From Streptococcus viridans (lineage in GTDB: Bacteria > Bacillota > Bacilli > Lactobacillales > Streptococcaceae), in the NCBI RefSeq assembly GCF_900636365.1, contig NZ_LR134266.1, forward strand, positions 633,501 to 697,500: a stretch of DNA of 64,000 nt, read 5' to 3'. The notes below the pieces were generated by a model. That model searched no databases and was not told where the DNA came from. It was given only the letters and a program-made list of their open reading frames with translations. Below, piece after piece: positions 46,401 to 58,886 of this stretch; the stretch's first letter is position 1; every line of letters begins with the position of its first letter. Both the position numbers and the translations under genes were made by a program.

Positions 46401-49348
46401 CTGGTAACAAAGCCAAAGCTGCAGGTTTAGTTTATTCTTCTCAAAACGGTGGGAATAACAATACGTTAGGTAGAGAAGGAGTTCTCAGAAACTCCGTTGC
46501 TAAAGGCTCGATCGAACTGAAAGAAGCGGTCCAATCTGGTGGCTTACTGGGGACCAACTGGGCCTTGGGTGCCATTGAAGACAACATCACCATGATGAAA
46601 GTAAAAACAGGTGAGATGGTCTTCGGACACTCGGATATCGATGCAGATGATTACTTCACCTATTCAAGAACCAAGCGCAATTACAGTGTGGAGGACGTGA
46701 GTGAAGGGAAGAAGACCTATAACAACTCCCGTAAAATCCCTAGCATTTCCCTTGCAGAAGCTGAGCAGAAAATTGAAGCAATGGGAATTACTGCTGATAA
46801 ATTTGAAAGCACGAAACCTGTTGAAGATAAACTCAATAACCTTGTTAACAAAGACGATCAATACAAGGCAATTGATGGCTACGACGCCGCTCGCGAACTT
46901 GCTTACCGCAATATTGCAAAACTGCAACCATTCTACAACAAAGAGTGGATTGTCGACCAAGGAAACAAATTGGCTACGGGAAGTCCTCTCTTGACAAAAG
47001 AAGTCTTGTCTGTGACGGCCATGAAGGACAATGATTTTGTGACAGAATTGGCTGATGCTGACCATATTCTTATCCATTACTCGGATAAGACAAAAGATAT
47101 CTTTAGCATTTCACCGAAAGATTCAAAAGTCAAACAAGTCGAAGAGTACAGCGTAGCGGAGCTCGGTGAAGTAGTCTACACGCCGAATATGGTGGACAAA
47201 GATCGGAGCGATCTCATTAGTGCCATCGTAGGGAAATTAAGTCCTGTCGAATTGCAATCTGATCCAATCTACACTCATCTTGGTAGAACGGGACCAAACA
47301 AAGTCAATGCCATTAAGAACCTTTACCTCGAGGAGAGTTTCCAAGAAGTCAAGGACAATCTGAATCACTTTGTCAAACAACTGGTTGAAAACCAAGACCA
47401 TCAATTAAACACGGATGAGGCTGCCAAACGGGCGCTTATCAAGAAGATTGATGATAACAAAGCAGCGGTTCTCCTTGGTCTTTCTTACCTTAACCGTTAT
47501 TACGGAGTGAAGTTTGATGATGTCAATCTTAAACAGCTCATGTTGTTCAAGCCAGACTTCTATGGGAAGAATGTTGATGTCTTAGACCGTTTGATTGAAA
47601 TTGGTTCAAAAGAAGACTACATCAAAGGGACTCGTACCCACGATGCCTTCCGAGAAGTAGTAGCTAAACATACTCTTTCCGGTAATCTAAATGACTTCCT
47701 GAAATACAACATGGAACTCTTTACAAGTGATACAAACTTGAATGATTGGTTTATCAAAGCAACCAAAGACAATGTCTATATTGTGGAGCCAAAAACAACA
47801 ACTCCTGAGTTTGCCGATAAGAAACATCGAGCATACGAAGGCTTAAATAACGATGTGCATGGTAAAATGATCTTGCCACTCTTGAACTTAAAAGATGCCC
47901 ATATGTTCTTGATTTCAACCTACAATACAATGGCTTATAGTTCCTTCGAGAAATATGGTAAGAACACGGAAGCGGAACGAAATGCCTTCAAGGCGGAAAT
48001 TGATAAGGTCGCAAAAGGGCAACAAAATTACCTAGATTTCTGGTCGCGTCTAGCAACGGATAAGGTTCGCAATCAGCTCTTGAAGAGCAATAATATGGTT
48101 CCGACCCCTGTTCTCGATAACCAAAACTATAAAGGCATTAGCACAGATCGTTATGGACATACAGATAATGGCAAAGATGTCGCTCCAATCCGTGAATTGT
48201 ACGGGCCTACCGATCGTTATCATGCGACAGATTGGCGGATGGGAGCAGTGGCGCGAATTTACGGAAACCCATATAAAGATGATTCCGTCTTCTTCATGGT
48301 GACCGATATGGTCAGTGACTTTGGGGTTTCTGCCTTTACCCACGAAACGACTCACGTAAATGACCGAATGGTTTACCTAGGTGGCTCAAGACACCGTGAA
48401 GGAACAGATCTTGAAGCATTTGCTCAAGGAATGTTACAAACTCCGTCAGTATCAAATCCAAATGGTGAGTACAAAGCCCTAGGTCTCAACATGGCTTATG
48501 AACGTCCAAACGATGGAAATCAATGGTATAACACTAATCCAAATGACCTTAAATCACGTGACGAAATTGATCGTTACATGAAGGGCTATAATGACACTCT
48601 CATGCTTCTGGATTACCTAGAAGGGGAGGCTGTATTGGACAAACATAGTAAGGACTTAAACAATGCTTGGTTCAAGAAGGTTGATAAACAATACCGAGGA
48701 GCGAACACCAAGAATCAATTCGATAAGGTTCGGCCTTTGAGTGATGAGGAAAAAGCGATTGCTTTACACACAGTAGATGACCTCATCATCAATAATTTTA
48801 TGACCAACCGTGGTCCTGGAAATGGCGTTTATAATCCATCTGACTTTGGATCAGCCTATGTGACCGTACCGATGATGACAGGGATCTATGGTGGGAACAC
48901 CAGTGAAGGGGCTCCTGGAGCAATGTCCTTCAAACACAATACCTTCAGACTCTGGGGTTATTATGGCTATGAAAAAGGATTCCTAGGTTATGCTTCAAAC
49001 AAGTATAAACAAGAGTCCAAACAAGCTGGACTTGCCACTCTAGGAGATGACTTCGTAATTCAGAAGATTTCTGATGGAAGATTCAGTACCCTTGAAGACT
49101 GGAAGAAAGCTTACTTCAATGAAGTGGTAACCAGTGCCAAAAACGGAATTCAGGCTATTGACATCGATGGTAAAACCTACACTAGCTATGAAGACTTGAA
49201 ACGTGCATTTGCTGAAGCAGTGGATAAAGATCAAGCTACCTTAAGTAACGGCGCTGTCAAATTTGTCAATACTGTTTCACTGAAAGAAAAAATCTTTAAG
49301 AAATTGCTGCAACAAACGGACAGTTTCAAAACCTCTATTTTCAACTAA
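43409..49348 (+). CDS. M26-type zinc metalloprotease, IgA1 protease/ZmpB family
   Basis: A 1979-residue surface protease. YSIRK at residues 14-18 lies in the signal peptide; LPQTG at 100-104 is followed by two hydrophobic segments, the N-terminal anchor layout of this family. Next come a G5-type domain (about 245-320), five 27-residue repeats (331-465), two more G5-type domains (about 466-625), a long central part with GLUG-like repeats (about 880-1060), and the catalytic domain with HETTH at 1645-1649 and Glu1669 as third zinc ligand, 24 residues after the first His as in IgA1 proteases. Its substrate (IgA1 or another host protein) cannot be told from sequence. It stands alone between the glg and atp operons. 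Confidence 0.93.
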   Translation: MKQRRQAVEKITKYSIRKLSVGVGPVAIGAFFFATSLLGAPSVQADQLTREATVHLGYVTENELTPEEQAQVIHAIPEEYQSEDTFYLVYRKKTASQSILPQTGTTELAIAGLSLATASFAVLLLSKKHRKKVMGLLLIGSMGQSLLLSIDAAALQNIELRSYNQTLSIASSKELANGVIPIEGYDYVGYLRYSASPKLDGQAPVVKVEEKPAISDLYQPTTKEETLSQITPKEGPSFPVVEKPKVEVSTESIPFETVEQPDPTLAKGQTTVLRAGQNGEQTVLTEVSTVNGQEVRKVLEKTVTKEAVPQIIAIGTKEEVQPSPQPAPVVTAKGTQEEGHVGEAPVQPENPAYTGVIEAKGTQEEGHVGEAPIQPENPAYTGVVEAKGTQEEGHVGEAPIQPENPAYTGVIEAKGTQEEGHVGEAPIQPENPAYTGVIEAKGTQEEGHVGEAPIQPENPVYQITEGTVTETETVLLPYETEYVPDADRYTDEESILQKGEAGSREIRRVYKTVNGEKVGEPLSTTTETVKAPVTEKISRGTKAIEGQTEEVAFEEIPFKTVTEQDATLLKGRETVSQAGRNGKKKITKVYKTIKGVKTADAPTVSEEVVEQAQDRIIQKGTKELDKPTLTLTQVDKEELKRSARASYHLDKPEGVTIKSIQAVLKKGNQVVKTFALSESDLAAALVDLDYYKDYTLTTTMVYDRGNGDEEEVLKEEPLRLDLKKVEVKNIKETSLISVDDQGLETDRSLLSETPSDVKPYYLKVTTHDNKVTKLAIDKIEEVTIDGKALYKVTAKAPDLIQRAADKQFSEDYVHYIAKPKAHEGDVYYDFNELVKAMQANPTGTFKLGSNMNAANVPAVGKSYVTNAFKGILESTDGNKFAIHNITRPLFGNIEGGSVKNLLLENVAIDLPTIDRVAPIAGVIKNNATVENVKVTGSVVGNNDVAGIINKIDGSGKVSNVAFIGKLHAAGNKGGYLAGVVGENWKGIVEKAYVDAEITGNKAKAAGLVYSSQNGGNNNTLGREGVLRNSVAKGSIELKEAVQSGGLLGTNWALGAIEDNITMMKVKTGEMVFGHSDIDADDYFTYSRTKRNYSVEDVSEGKKTYNNSRKIPSISLAEAEQKIEAMGITADKFESTKPVEDKLNNLVNKDDQYKAIDGYDAARELAYRNIAKLQPFYNKEWIVDQGNKLATGSPLLTKEVLSVTAMKDNDFVTELADADHILIHYSDKTKDIFSISPKDSKVKQVEEYSVAELGEVVYTPNMVDKDRSDLISAIVGKLSPVELQSDPIYTHLGRTGPNKVNAIKNLYLEESFQEVKDNLNHFVKQLVENQDHQLNTDEAAKRALIKKIDDNKAAVLLGLSYLNRYYGVKFDDVNLKQLMLFKPDFYGKNVDVLDRLIEIGSKEDYIKGTRTHDAFREVVAKHTLSGNLNDFLKYNMELFTSDTNLNDWFIKATKDNVYIVEPKTTTPEFADKKHRAYEGLNNDVHGKMILPLLNLKDAHMFLISTYNTMAYSSFEKYGKNTEAERNAFKAEIDKVAKGQQNYLDFWSRLATDKVRNQLLKSNNMVPTPVLDNQNYKGISTDRYGHTDNGKDVAPIRELYGPTDRYHATDWRMGAVARIYGNPYKDDSVFFMVTDMVSDFGVSAFTHETTHVNDRMVYLGGSRHREGTDLEAFAQGMLQTPSVSNPNGEYKALGLNMAYERPNDGNQWYNTNPNDLKSRDEIDRYMKGYNDTLMLLDYLEGEAVLDKHSKDLNNAWFKKVDKQYRGANTKNQFDKVRPLSDEEKAIALHTVDDLIINNFMTNRGPGNGVYNPSDFGSAYVTVPMMTGIYGGNTSEGAPGAMSFKHNTFRLWGYYGYEKGFLGYASNKYKQESKQAGLATLGDDFVIQKISDGRFSTLEDWKKAYFNEVVTSAKNGIQAIDIDGKTYTSYEDLKRAFAEAVDKDQATLSNGAVKFVNTVSLKEKIFKKLLQQTDSFKTSIFN
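44399..44803 (+). repeat. Five 81-base tandem repeats inside the metalloprotease gene
   Basis: The unit encodes AKGTQEEGHVGEAP plus a Gln-Pro-Glu-Asn-Pro linker, 27 residues in all. The copies are nearly identical, differing mostly at synonymous sites (GGAACGCAG/GGAACGCAA/GGAACCCAA) and at Val/Ile; the last is cut short. Confidence 0.95.
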
Positions 49349-49351
49349 TCG

Positions 49352-49383
49352 AAAAACTCATCTGCTCAGCAGGTGAGTTTTTG
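49352..49383 (+). terminator. Intrinsic terminator after the metalloprotease gene
   Basis: AAAAACTCA/CTGCT pairs with AGCAG/TGAGTTTTT. Confidence 0.9.
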
Positions 49384-49554
49384 ATGTTTGGTAGAGATAG
49401 GTCTCACCCTGATAAAAATAGTATAAATTTGTGTGGAATACAAAAATAGACAAAGCGTCTAAAAACGATTGAGATCTTTTAAAAACTAGTGGCAAGAGGA
49501 ATTTTGAAAGTAGTGACAGAATTGCCGTAAAACGTTTTCTTTCTAGGCAAACAT

Positions 49555-49583
49555 TTGACTATTATATATTTTAGGAGTAAACT
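49555..49583 (+). promoter_or_regulatory. Candidate promoter of the atp operon
   Basis: TTGACT (49555-49560), 17 bases, TAAACT (49578-49583), about 27 bases before the predicted leader end at atpE. Between 49384 and 49554 I see nothing else definite. Confidence 0.5.
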
Positions 49584-49616
49584 AAGGGAGTAAAATTAAT
49601 TTAAGGAGAATTCATC

Positions 49617-49817
49617 ATGAATTTAACATTTTTAGGTCTTTGTTTTGCCTGCTTCGGCGTGTCCATTGCTGAAGGATTGATTATGAGTAATCTTTTCAAA
49701 GCTGCTTCTCGTCAACCAGAGATTATCGGTCAATTACGTAGCCTTTTGATCCTCGGGATCGCCTTTGTAGAAGGTACCTTCTTCGTAACCTTGGCCATGG
49801 CCTTCGTTATTAAATAG
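49617..49817 (+). CDS. atpE: F-type ATP synthase subunit c
   Basis: A 66-residue proteolipid of two hydrophobic helices joined by a polar loop (SRQPEI). The proton-binding carboxylate is Glu52 in AFVEGTFF. The c-ring rotates as protons pass. In streptococci c is encoded first, before a. The ATG at 49617 has AAGGAG upstream. In these fermenting bacteria the complex mostly works as a proton-exporting ATPase protecting against acid. Confidence 0.98.
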   Translation: MNLTFLGLCFACFGVSIAEGLIMSNLFKAASRQPEIIGQLRSLLILGIAFVEGTFFVTLAMAFVIK

Positions 49818-49849
49818 ACTTCTCTATTTAGGAAAGGAGGTGTCAAACC

Positions 49850-50566
49850 TTGGAAGAAAGTGTGAATCCAACCCTAAATATTGGACCTGTATCCTTTGAT
49901 TTGACCCTACTTGCCATGTCTCTTGTAACCGTTCTGATGGTCTTTGCCTTTGTCTATTGGGCAAGTCGCAAAATGACCCTTCGTCCCAAGGGCAAACAAA
50001 ATGCTCTTGAGATGATCTATGATTTTGTCATTAGTTTTACCAAGGGAAACATTGGAGAGCACTATATGAAGAATTATTCTTTATTCTTGTTTTCTCTTTT
50101 TATGTTTATTTTGGTGGCCAATAATATTGGCTTAATGGCAAAAATTCAAACAACAAATGGTTATAACTTGTGGACTTCCCCAACGGCTAACCTCGGATAC
50201 GACTTATCTCTCTCCTTTATGATCACCTTGATCGCACATATAGAAGGGGTTCGTCGTCGAGGCTTTAAGGAATATTTGAAGGCTTTTGCAACTCCTGGTT
50301 TTATGACCCCGATGAACCTCCTAGAAGAGGTGACCAATTTTGCTTCCTTAGCAATTCGGATCTACGGGAATATTTTTGCCGGTGAAGTATTGGCAGGCTT
50401 GCTCTTAGCCTTGTCTCAACAAGCCTTTTATTGGTATCCAGCAGCCTTTATCGGAAGCATGTTATGGACAGCCTTTTCGATTTTCATTTCATGTATCCAG
50501 GCCTATGTATTTACCATGTTGTCATCCATGTACATAGGTAAAAAAATAAACGGTGAGGAAGAGTAA
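49850..50566 (+). CDS. atpB: F-type ATP synthase subunit a
   Basis: A 238-residue membrane subunit forming the proton half-channels. The essential Arg lies in [15 protein letters not shown]. It starts with TTG at 49850, preceded by AGGAGG at 49835-49840 with nine bases spacing, giving the MEESVNP start that matches other streptococcal a subunits. Second gene of the operon. Confidence 0.96.
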   Translation: MEESVNPTLNIGPVSFDLTLLAMSLVTVLMVFAFVYWASRKMTLRPKGKQNALEMIYDFVISFTKGNIGEHYMKNYSLFLFSLFMFILVANNIGLMAKIQTTNGYNLWTSPTANLGYDLSLSFMITLIAHIEGVRRRGFKEYLKAFATPGFMTPMNLLEEVTNFASLAIRIYGNIFAGEVLAGLLLALSQQAFYWYPAAFIGSMLWTAFSIFISCIQAYVFTMLSSMYIGKKINGEEE

Positions 50567-50581
50567 GTAGAGGAGTAGAAG

Positions 50582-51076
50582 ATGGATTTAACAATTGGTA
50601 CCATTATTGGTGACTTTATACTAATCGCTGGTTCCTTCCTCTTATTAATCTTTTTAGTAAAGAAATTTGCTTGGGGCAATATTACTAGTATTTTGGATGC
50701 GCGTGCTGAAAAAATCACCAACGATATTGACGAAGCAGAGGCAGCCCGTAAAAAGGCTGAGGAACTAGCTGCAAAACGCGAAGCAGAGTTGGCAGGTAGT
50801 CGTCAAGAAGCTACAACGATTCTTGAAACGGCTAAGGAAACAGCCGAAAAAAATAAGGCCCATATTCTCAGTGAAGCTAACCAAGAAGCTCTTCGCTTGA
50901 AAGAAAAAGCGCAATTAGAAATTTCGCAAAATAAAGAAGAAGCGATGAACAGTATCAAGGGGGATGTCGCAGATCTAACCGTTAACTTAGCAGGGAAATT
51001 GCTAAGCCAACAGTTGGACTCTGAAGGCCATCGCCAACTGATCGATCGCTACCTAAATGAATTAGGAGATGCCTAA
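50582..51076 (+). CDS. atpF: F-type ATP synthase subunit b
   Basis: A 164-residue stator subunit: one N-terminal membrane helix (residues about 5-25) followed by a long charged helix with alternating Ala/Glu/Lys, which dimerises to link the membrane part to the F1 head. The stop overlaps the atpH start by one base. Confidence 0.97.
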   Translation: MDLTIGTIIGDFILIAGSFLLLIFLVKKFAWGNITSILDARAEKITNDIDEAEAARKKAEELAAKREAELAGSRQEATTILETAKETAEKNKAHILSEANQEALRLKEKAQLEISQNKEEAMNSIKGDVADLTVNLAGKLLSQQLDSEGHRQLIDRYLNELGDA

Positions 51077-51612
51077 TGGACAAAAAGCAATTAATGGTAA
51101 TTGAGAAATATTCCCAGCCTTTTGTTCAATTGGTATTTGAAAAAAATCAGCAAGATGACGTTTATGAAAAATTAAGTCAAATAAAGGCTGTTTTTGAGGA
51201 AACAGGCCTTGCTGCATTTTTAGCTCATATCGGTGTAGAGGATGAAGAGAAGGCGAAGAGTCTGCAACTTTTCCAAAACTCGGATTCAGCATTACTAGAC
51301 CATTTGATTGAAGTGGTTATTCTCAATCATCGTGAAGCCTTATTTTATGATATTGTCAAAGTGAGTATGGAGCAAATTCAACAGGTGAGCAACTGTTTTG
51401 AAGTAACCGTTTCCTCGGTTGCAGGACTCGATCAGGCTCAAAAAGAGAAGTTGATCCCTATTATTGAAAAGAAATTTGGTATTCAAGTTCGTTCTCTGAA
51501 AGAAACATTGGATCCAGATTTGATTGGTGGTTTTGTGGTTTCAGCAAATCACAAGACGCTTGATACCAGTCTAAAACGTCAATTGCAAGTCATAAAAGCA
51601 AATTTGAAATAG
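51076..51612 (+). CDS. atpH: F-type ATP synthase subunit delta
   Basis: A 178-residue OSCP/delta subunit that joins subunit b to the top of F1. The C-terminal part has the family pattern DPDLIGGFVVSANHKTLDTSLKRQL. Start ATG 51076 overlaps the atpF stop in TAATG. Confidence 0.97.
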   Translation: MDKKQLMVIEKYSQPFVQLVFEKNQQDDVYEKLSQIKAVFEETGLAAFLAHIGVEDEEKAKSLQLFQNSDSALLDHLIEVVILNHREALFYDIVKVSMEQIQQVSNCFEVTVSSVAGLDQAQKEKLIPIIEKKFGIQVRSLKETLDPDLIGGFVVSANHKTLDTSLKRQLQVIKANLK

Positions 51613-51624
51613 AAAGTGGTGTGA

Positions 51625-53133
<1,509 letters not shown>

Positions 53134-53148
53134 AAATAGGAGTGGCAG

Positions 53149-54030
53149 ATGGCAGTTTCTTTAAATGATATCAAAAATAAAATTGCATCGACAAAGAATA
53201 CCAGTCAAATTACGAATGCTATGCAGATGGTATCTGCTGCCAAACTTGGGAAGTCTGAGCAAGCTGCCAAGGACTTCCAAATTTACGCATCTAAGGTTCG
53301 TAAACTATTGACAGACCTCTTACATGGACACGAGGCTGAGAATGCTAAGTACCATCCATTTTTAAAGAGTCGTCCTGTCAAAAAGTCTGCTTATATTGTT
53401 ATCACTTCTGACCGTGGACTAGTGGGAGGCTACAACGCCTCTATCCTCAAGTCAGTCATGGAATTGAAGGAAGAATACCATCCAACGGGTGAGGATTTTG
53501 AAGTCATCTGTATTGGAAGTATTGGGGCAGATTTCTTTAGAGCAAGAGGCATTCAGCCGGTTTATGAACTACGTGGCCTAGCGGATCAACCAAGCTTTGA
53601 TGAAGTGCGGAAGATTATCAATAAGACAGTCCAAATGTATCAAAATGAATTGTTTGATGAATTGTATGTCTGTTATAATCACCACGTCAATAGTTTGACC
53701 AGTCAATTGCGGGTAGAGCAAATGCTTCCGATTATTGACTTGGACCCCAATGAAGCAGATGAAGATTATATCTTGAATCTGGAGTTGGAATCAGACCGCG
53801 ATGCGATTTTGGATCAATTGCTTCCACAGTTTGCGGAAAGTATGATTTATGGAGCCATTATTGATGCCAAAACAGCTGAAAATGCTGCCGGTATGATGGC
53901 CATGCAAACCGCAACAGACAATGCCAAGAAAGTAATTGATGAATTGACCATTCAATACAACCGAGCTCGTCAGGCAACCATTACGCAAGAAATTACGGAA
54001 ATTGTTGCAGGAGCGAGTGCGCTTGAGTAG
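53149..54030 (+). CDS. atpG: F-type ATP synthase subunit gamma
   Basis: A 293-residue central-stalk subunit. N-terminal and C-terminal helices form the rotating shaft ([22 protein letters not shown] at the start, [19 protein letters not shown] at the end), with the [10 protein letters not shown] segment in the middle. AGGAGTGG precedes the ATG. Confidence 0.98.
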   Translation: MAVSLNDIKNKIASTKNTSQITNAMQMVSAAKLGKSEQAAKDFQIYASKVRKLLTDLLHGHEAENAKYHPFLKSRPVKKSAYIVITSDRGLVGGYNASILKSVMELKEEYHPTGEDFEVICIGSIGADFFRARGIQPVYELRGLADQPSFDEVRKIINKTVQMYQNELFDELYVCYNHHVNSLTSQLRVEQMLPIIDLDPNEADEDYILNLELESDRDAILDQLLPQFAESMIYGAIIDAKTAENAAGMMAMQTATDNAKKVIDELTIQYNRARQATITQEITEIVAGASALE

Positions 54031-54109
54031 TTGATTCGATGCACATTTTAACAATAAAAAAATAAGCTTGATCGCAGTTATTAATAAGCTTAGAAACTTA
54101 ATAGAATAG

Positions 54110-55525
<1,416 letters not shown>

Positions 55526-55538
55526 GAAGAGGTGAAAG

Positions 55539-55958
55539 ATGAGTCAAATGAACGTCCAAATCGTTACACCGGATGGACTGGTTTATGATCATCATGCCGC
55601 ATTTGTATCTGTCAAGACAATTGATGGTGAATTAGGGATTTTACCTCGTCATATCAATACCATTGCGGTTTTGGCTGTAGACCAAGTGAAGGTCCGTCGG
55701 ATCGATGACGAAAAACACATTGATTGGATCGCCGTGAATGGTGGGATTATCGAAGTGGCAGATAATGTCATTACCATCGTAGCGGATTCGGCGGAACGCG
55801 CTCGAGACATTGATGTTAGCCGGGCTGAGCGTGCAAAAATGCGTGCTGAAAAAGCCCTTGAAGAAGCCAAAGATCAACATTCTGTTGATATGGAGCGTCG
55901 TGCAAAAATTGCCCTTCAACGAGCTATTAACCGGATTAACGTCGGAAATCGATTATAA
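55539..55958 (+). CDS. atpC: F-type ATP synthase subunit epsilon
   Basis: A 139-residue subunit with an N-terminal beta-sandwich ([27 protein letters not shown]) and a C-terminal two-helix hairpin rich in Ala/Arg/Glu, which regulates ATP hydrolysis. Last gene of the operon, followed by a terminator. Confidence 0.98.
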   Translation: MSQMNVQIVTPDGLVYDHHAAFVSVKTIDGELGILPRHINTIAVLAVDQVKVRRIDDEKHIDWIAVNGGIIEVADNVITIVADSAERARDIDVSRAERAKMRAEKALEEAKDQHSVDMERRAKIALQRAINRINVGNRL

Positions 55959-55965
55959 AAATAGA

Positions 55966-55996
55966 AAGAAGTTGATTAAATCGACTTCTTTTTTTG
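55966..55996 (+). terminator. Intrinsic terminator of the atp operon
   Basis: AAGAAGT/GAT pairs with ATC/ACTTCTT around a short loop, followed by T residues. Confidence 0.9.
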
Positions 55997-56032
55997 AATC
56001 TAAAGATTATGAAAGGAAAGTTTTTCTTATGG

Positions 56033-56038
56033 TATAAT
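56033..56038 (+). promoter_or_regulatory. Extended -10 directly before the DUF1146 start codon
   Basis: TG-G-TATAAT with TATAAT at 56033-56038; the -35 is weak. The expected transcription start coincides with the ATG at 56045, so a leaderless mRNA is predicted. Confidence 0.6.
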
Positions 56039-56044
56039 AGAGGT

Positions 56045-56275
56045 ATGATTCAAATGATTTTTACTTTTTGCAGTCACCTATTGTTTATTTTCTTCGCCTA
56101 CCACCTTCTTTCAACGGTGGTTCAGTGGGAGCGTTTTTTAAAGGTAAACGCCGAAACAGCCGTAAAAATTCGGCTTCTTATTTTATTGATCAGCATTAGT
56201 CTTGGCTATTTGACTAGTAGTTTCTTTATCAGTATTTATGAATTCAGTCGGCAGTTGTTTAACGGGAACTTTTAG
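56045..56275 (+). CDS. DUF1146 family small membrane protein
   Basis: A 76-residue protein with two hydrophobic segments (residues about 4-23 and 38-62) and an intervening VVQWERFLK motif, fitting DUF1146 proteins found between atpC and murA in many firmicutes. Function unknown. The ATG at 56045 gives the MIQMIF start; ATG 56054 is an alternative with AGAGG nine bases upstream, and in-frame codons further upstream lie within the promoter. Confidence 0.85.
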   Translation: MIQMIFTFCSHLLFIFFAYHLLSTVVQWERFLKVNAETAVKIRLLILLISISLGYLTSSFFISIYEFSRQLFNGNF

Positions 56276-56341
56276 CTTCTTTTTTAATGAATTTATGGTA
56301 TGATAGTAGTCGTGACTAAATGAAATGGAGTAATAACAAGT

Positions 56342-57625
56342 ATGGATAAAATTATTGTAAATGGTGGTCAAAATCGCCTAGTTGGAACTGTGAAGATTGA
56401 AGGAGCAAAGAATGCAGTCCTTCCCCTTTTAGCAGCAACTGTTTTGGCCAGTGAAGGAACAACGACCTTGACCAATGTTCCTGTTTTATCTGATGTCTTT
56501 ACAATGAATAATGTCGTTCGTGGCTTGAACACTCAAGTTACGTTTGATGAGGAGACCAATACAGTAGTCGTTGATGCGACTCAACCATTAACAGAAGAAG
56601 CGCCTTACAAATATGTCAGCAAGATGCGAGCTTCGATCGTTGTTTTAGGCCCTGTCTTAGCTCGGAATGGTCATGCCAAAGTTTCCATGCCGGGTGGATG
56701 TACCATTGGTAGTCGTCCAATCGATTTGCACTTGAAGGGCTTGGAAGCTATGGGGGCTAAGATTACTCAAACAGCTGGATACATTGAAGCAAAAGCAGAT
56801 CGTCTTCATGGGGCGCATATCTATATGGATTTCCCATCTGTAGGTGCCACCCAAAATATCATGATGGCAGCAACTTTGGCAGATGGAACTACTGTTATCG
56901 AAAATGCAGCCCGCGAACCTGAGATTGTGGATTTGGCTTCTCTTTTAAATAAAATGGGCGCTAAGGTGCGTGGAGCTGGAACAGAAACCTTGACGATTGT
57001 TGGGGTAGATCGCTTGCATGGAGCGGTTCACAATGTTGTTCAAGACCGAATTGAAGCGGGAACCTTCATGGTTGGTGCAGCCATGACGGGTGGTGACGTT
57101 TTAATTGAAGATGCTATTTGGGAACACAACCGCCCTCTTCTTTCTAAGATGCAAGAAATGGGTGTTGAGGTAACGGAAGAAGAAAATGGTATTCGCATTC
57201 GCTCAGATGTCTCTAAATTGAAACCAGTGACGGTAAAAACCCTTCCTTATCCAGGCTTCCCGACTGATATGCAAGCCCAATTCACTGCTTTGATGGCCAT
57301 GGCCTCTGGTGAATCGACTATGATTGAAACAGTATTTGAAAATCGTTTCCAACACTTGGAAGAGATGCGTCGGATGGGCTTACACTCAGATATTATGAGA
57401 GATACAGCCCGCATCCAAGGTGGAGCTAGCTTACAAGGGGCTGAAGTGATGTCGACAGACTTGCGTGCTAGTGCGACCTTGATTTTAATGGGGCTTGTAG
57501 CTGAGGGAGAAACCAAAGTGAGCAAGTTAACACACCTTGACCGTGGATATTTTAAATTCCATGAGAAATTGGTGGCTCTTGGAGCAGATGTACGTCGTGT
57601 GAAGGAAGATGATGATGAAAACTAA
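56342..57625 (+). CDS. murA: UDP-N-acetylglucosamine 1-carboxyvinyltransferase
   Basis: A 427-residue enzyme adding enolpyruvate from PEP to UDP-GlcNAc, the first committed step of peptidoglycan synthesis; target of fosfomycin. N-terminal [15 protein letters not shown], the catalytic loop with Cys120 in [16 protein letters not shown], and the late [11 protein letters not shown] segment are visible. A Cys at this position means fosfomycin binding is possible. An extended -10, TGGTATGAT, lies upstream near 56294-56302. Start codon of the next gene overlaps its end. Confidence 0.98.
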   Translation: MDKIIVNGGQNRLVGTVKIEGAKNAVLPLLAATVLASEGTTTLTNVPVLSDVFTMNNVVRGLNTQVTFDEETNTVVVDATQPLTEEAPYKYVSKMRASIVVLGPVLARNGHAKVSMPGGCTIGSRPIDLHLKGLEAMGAKITQTAGYIEAKADRLHGAHIYMDFPSVGATQNIMMAATLADGTTVIENAAREPEIVDLASLLNKMGAKVRGAGTETLTIVGVDRLHGAVHNVVQDRIEAGTFMVGAAMTGGDVLIEDAIWEHNRPLLSKMQEMGVEVTEEENGIRIRSDVSKLKPVTVKTLPYPGFPTDMQAQFTALMAMASGESTMIETVFENRFQHLEEMRRMGLHSDIMRDTARIQGGASLQGAEVMSTDLRASATLILMGLVAEGETKVSKLTHLDRGYFKFHEKLVALGADVRRVKEDDDEN

Positions 57626-57803
57626 ATTAAAAGCAATCGGAAAACAATTGGGAATCGTCCTATTGGTTCTTACGATCTTAGCGATTGTCTTCGCTCTTGG
57701 ATTGGTCATTGGATATGGTGTCATTGGCAATGGGAAGGATCCTTGGTCCATTCTCTCGCCAGATACCTGGAAGGAAATCCTTCAGAAATTTACAGGTAAG
57801 TAA
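57615..57803 (+). CDS. epuA: EpuA-like small membrane protein (RNA polymerase delta/beta-associated family by name)
   Basis: A 62-residue protein: a basic N-terminus, one membrane helix (about residues 12-36, [25 protein letters not shown]) shown here as its position only, then a Trp-containing tail [15 protein letters not shown]. It matches the EpuA protein encoded upstream of endA in S. pneumoniae. Despite the database label RNA polymerase subunit beta, no such role is evident. Three ATGs in a row (57609, 57612, 57615) can start it; AAGGA best fits the third. It overlaps the end of murA. Confidence 0.85.
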   Translation: MKTKLKAIGKQLGIVLLVLTILAIVFALGLVIGYGVIGNGKDPWSILSPDTWKEILQKFTGK

Positions 57804-57877
57804 CTATTTGTCAAAAAGAGGAGCTTGAGATTGTGATCCCAGGCTCTTTCCCATTCAGTAGAAATAGAGGAAACATT

Positions 57878-58720
57878 GTGGCAAACAATCAGAAGAAACC
57901 ACTTAAAATGAAAAAATCGGGACAAACCCTACTGGGCTTGGTGGTGGCAGTAGCCCTCTCCATCGGTGGCTATTATTTTAGTCAACCCCAGCCAGTCGCA
58001 AGTCACTCTCAGGTTCAAACGGTTGTTACTTCGAGTCAAGAAGCAACCCCGAGTAAGGAACTAGCGGAGAGTGTTCTGACAGATAGTGTTCGAGCTAAAC
58101 TAGGAAAGAACATTCAATGGAACGAAGCGGGCGCTTTTATCATTAATCAAAACAAAACCAATCTGGATGCGGATGTTGCGAGTCTCCCTTATGCAGATAC
58201 CAAGACAAAGACTGTAAAAGGAAGAGAGATCCCAACAGTTGCCAACGCTTTGATGACCAAGGCGACTCGTCAATACCAAAAGAGAGAACAGACGGACATA
58301 GATTGGGCTCCCGCTGGCTGGCACCAAGTAACCAATTTAGCTGGGGAATATGACCATGCGGTTGATCGGGGACACCTTCTCGGCTATGCCTTGATTGGCA
58401 ACTTAGATGGATTTGATGCCTCGATGACGAATCCTAAAAATATTGCGGTTCAAACAGCTTGGGCCAATCAAGCGCGTGATAGTTTTTCAACGGGACAAAA
58501 TTACTATGAAACCCTTGTTCGCAAGGCCCTAGACAAAAATAAACGGGTCCGTTATCGGGTGACACTCTACTATGCATCGGATGAAGATTTAGTACCAGTT
58601 GGTAGTCAGATTGAAGCGAAATCCAGCGATGGTAGTCTAGAGTTTAATGTCTTTGTTCCGAATGTCCAGAGTGGGATTAGTTTGGATTATCGTACTGGAA
58701 AAGTAACAGTGCATCGCTAA
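57878..58720 (+). CDS. endA: DNA-entry nuclease EndA
   Basis: A 280-residue membrane-anchored, metal-dependent non-specific nuclease of the beta-beta-alpha-metal family. A hydrophobic anchor (residues about 17-34) is followed by the DRGH motif at residues 163-166 (catalytic His166) and the downstream [11 protein letters not shown] segment with the metal-binding Asn. In S. pneumoniae EndA degrades one DNA strand during uptake and also cuts host DNA traps. Start is GTG at 57878 with AGAGG seven bases away; an in-frame GTG at 57833 would add residues not seen in homologues. The murA-epuA-endA order is as in S. pneumoniae. Confidence 0.95.
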   Translation: MANNQKKPLKMKKSGQTLLGLVVAVALSIGGYYFSQPQPVASHSQVQTVVTSSQEATPSKELAESVLTDSVRAKLGKNIQWNEAGAFIINQNKTNLDADVASLPYADTKTKTVKGREIPTVANALMTKATRQYQKREQTDIDWAPAGWHQVTNLAGEYDHAVDRGHLLGYALIGNLDGFDASMTNPKNIAVQTAWANQARDSFSTGQNYYETLVRKALDKNKRVRYRVTLYYASDEDLVPVGSQIEAKSSDGSLEFNVFVPNVQSGISLDYRTGKVTVHR

Positions 58721-58886
58721 GCTAAAGATAAAATAAGAAGTAGGATGAAAAGGATTCGGTTGGCTTTGCTGTCAACTGGATCTTTTTCTTTTTATGACTT
58801 CAATCTTTAGTTTATTTTAAGAAAAGTAAGGTATATTATTGTCTTCTAGACCTAAACAGAGGTCTTCTCAAGGAAAGGAGGAGCTT

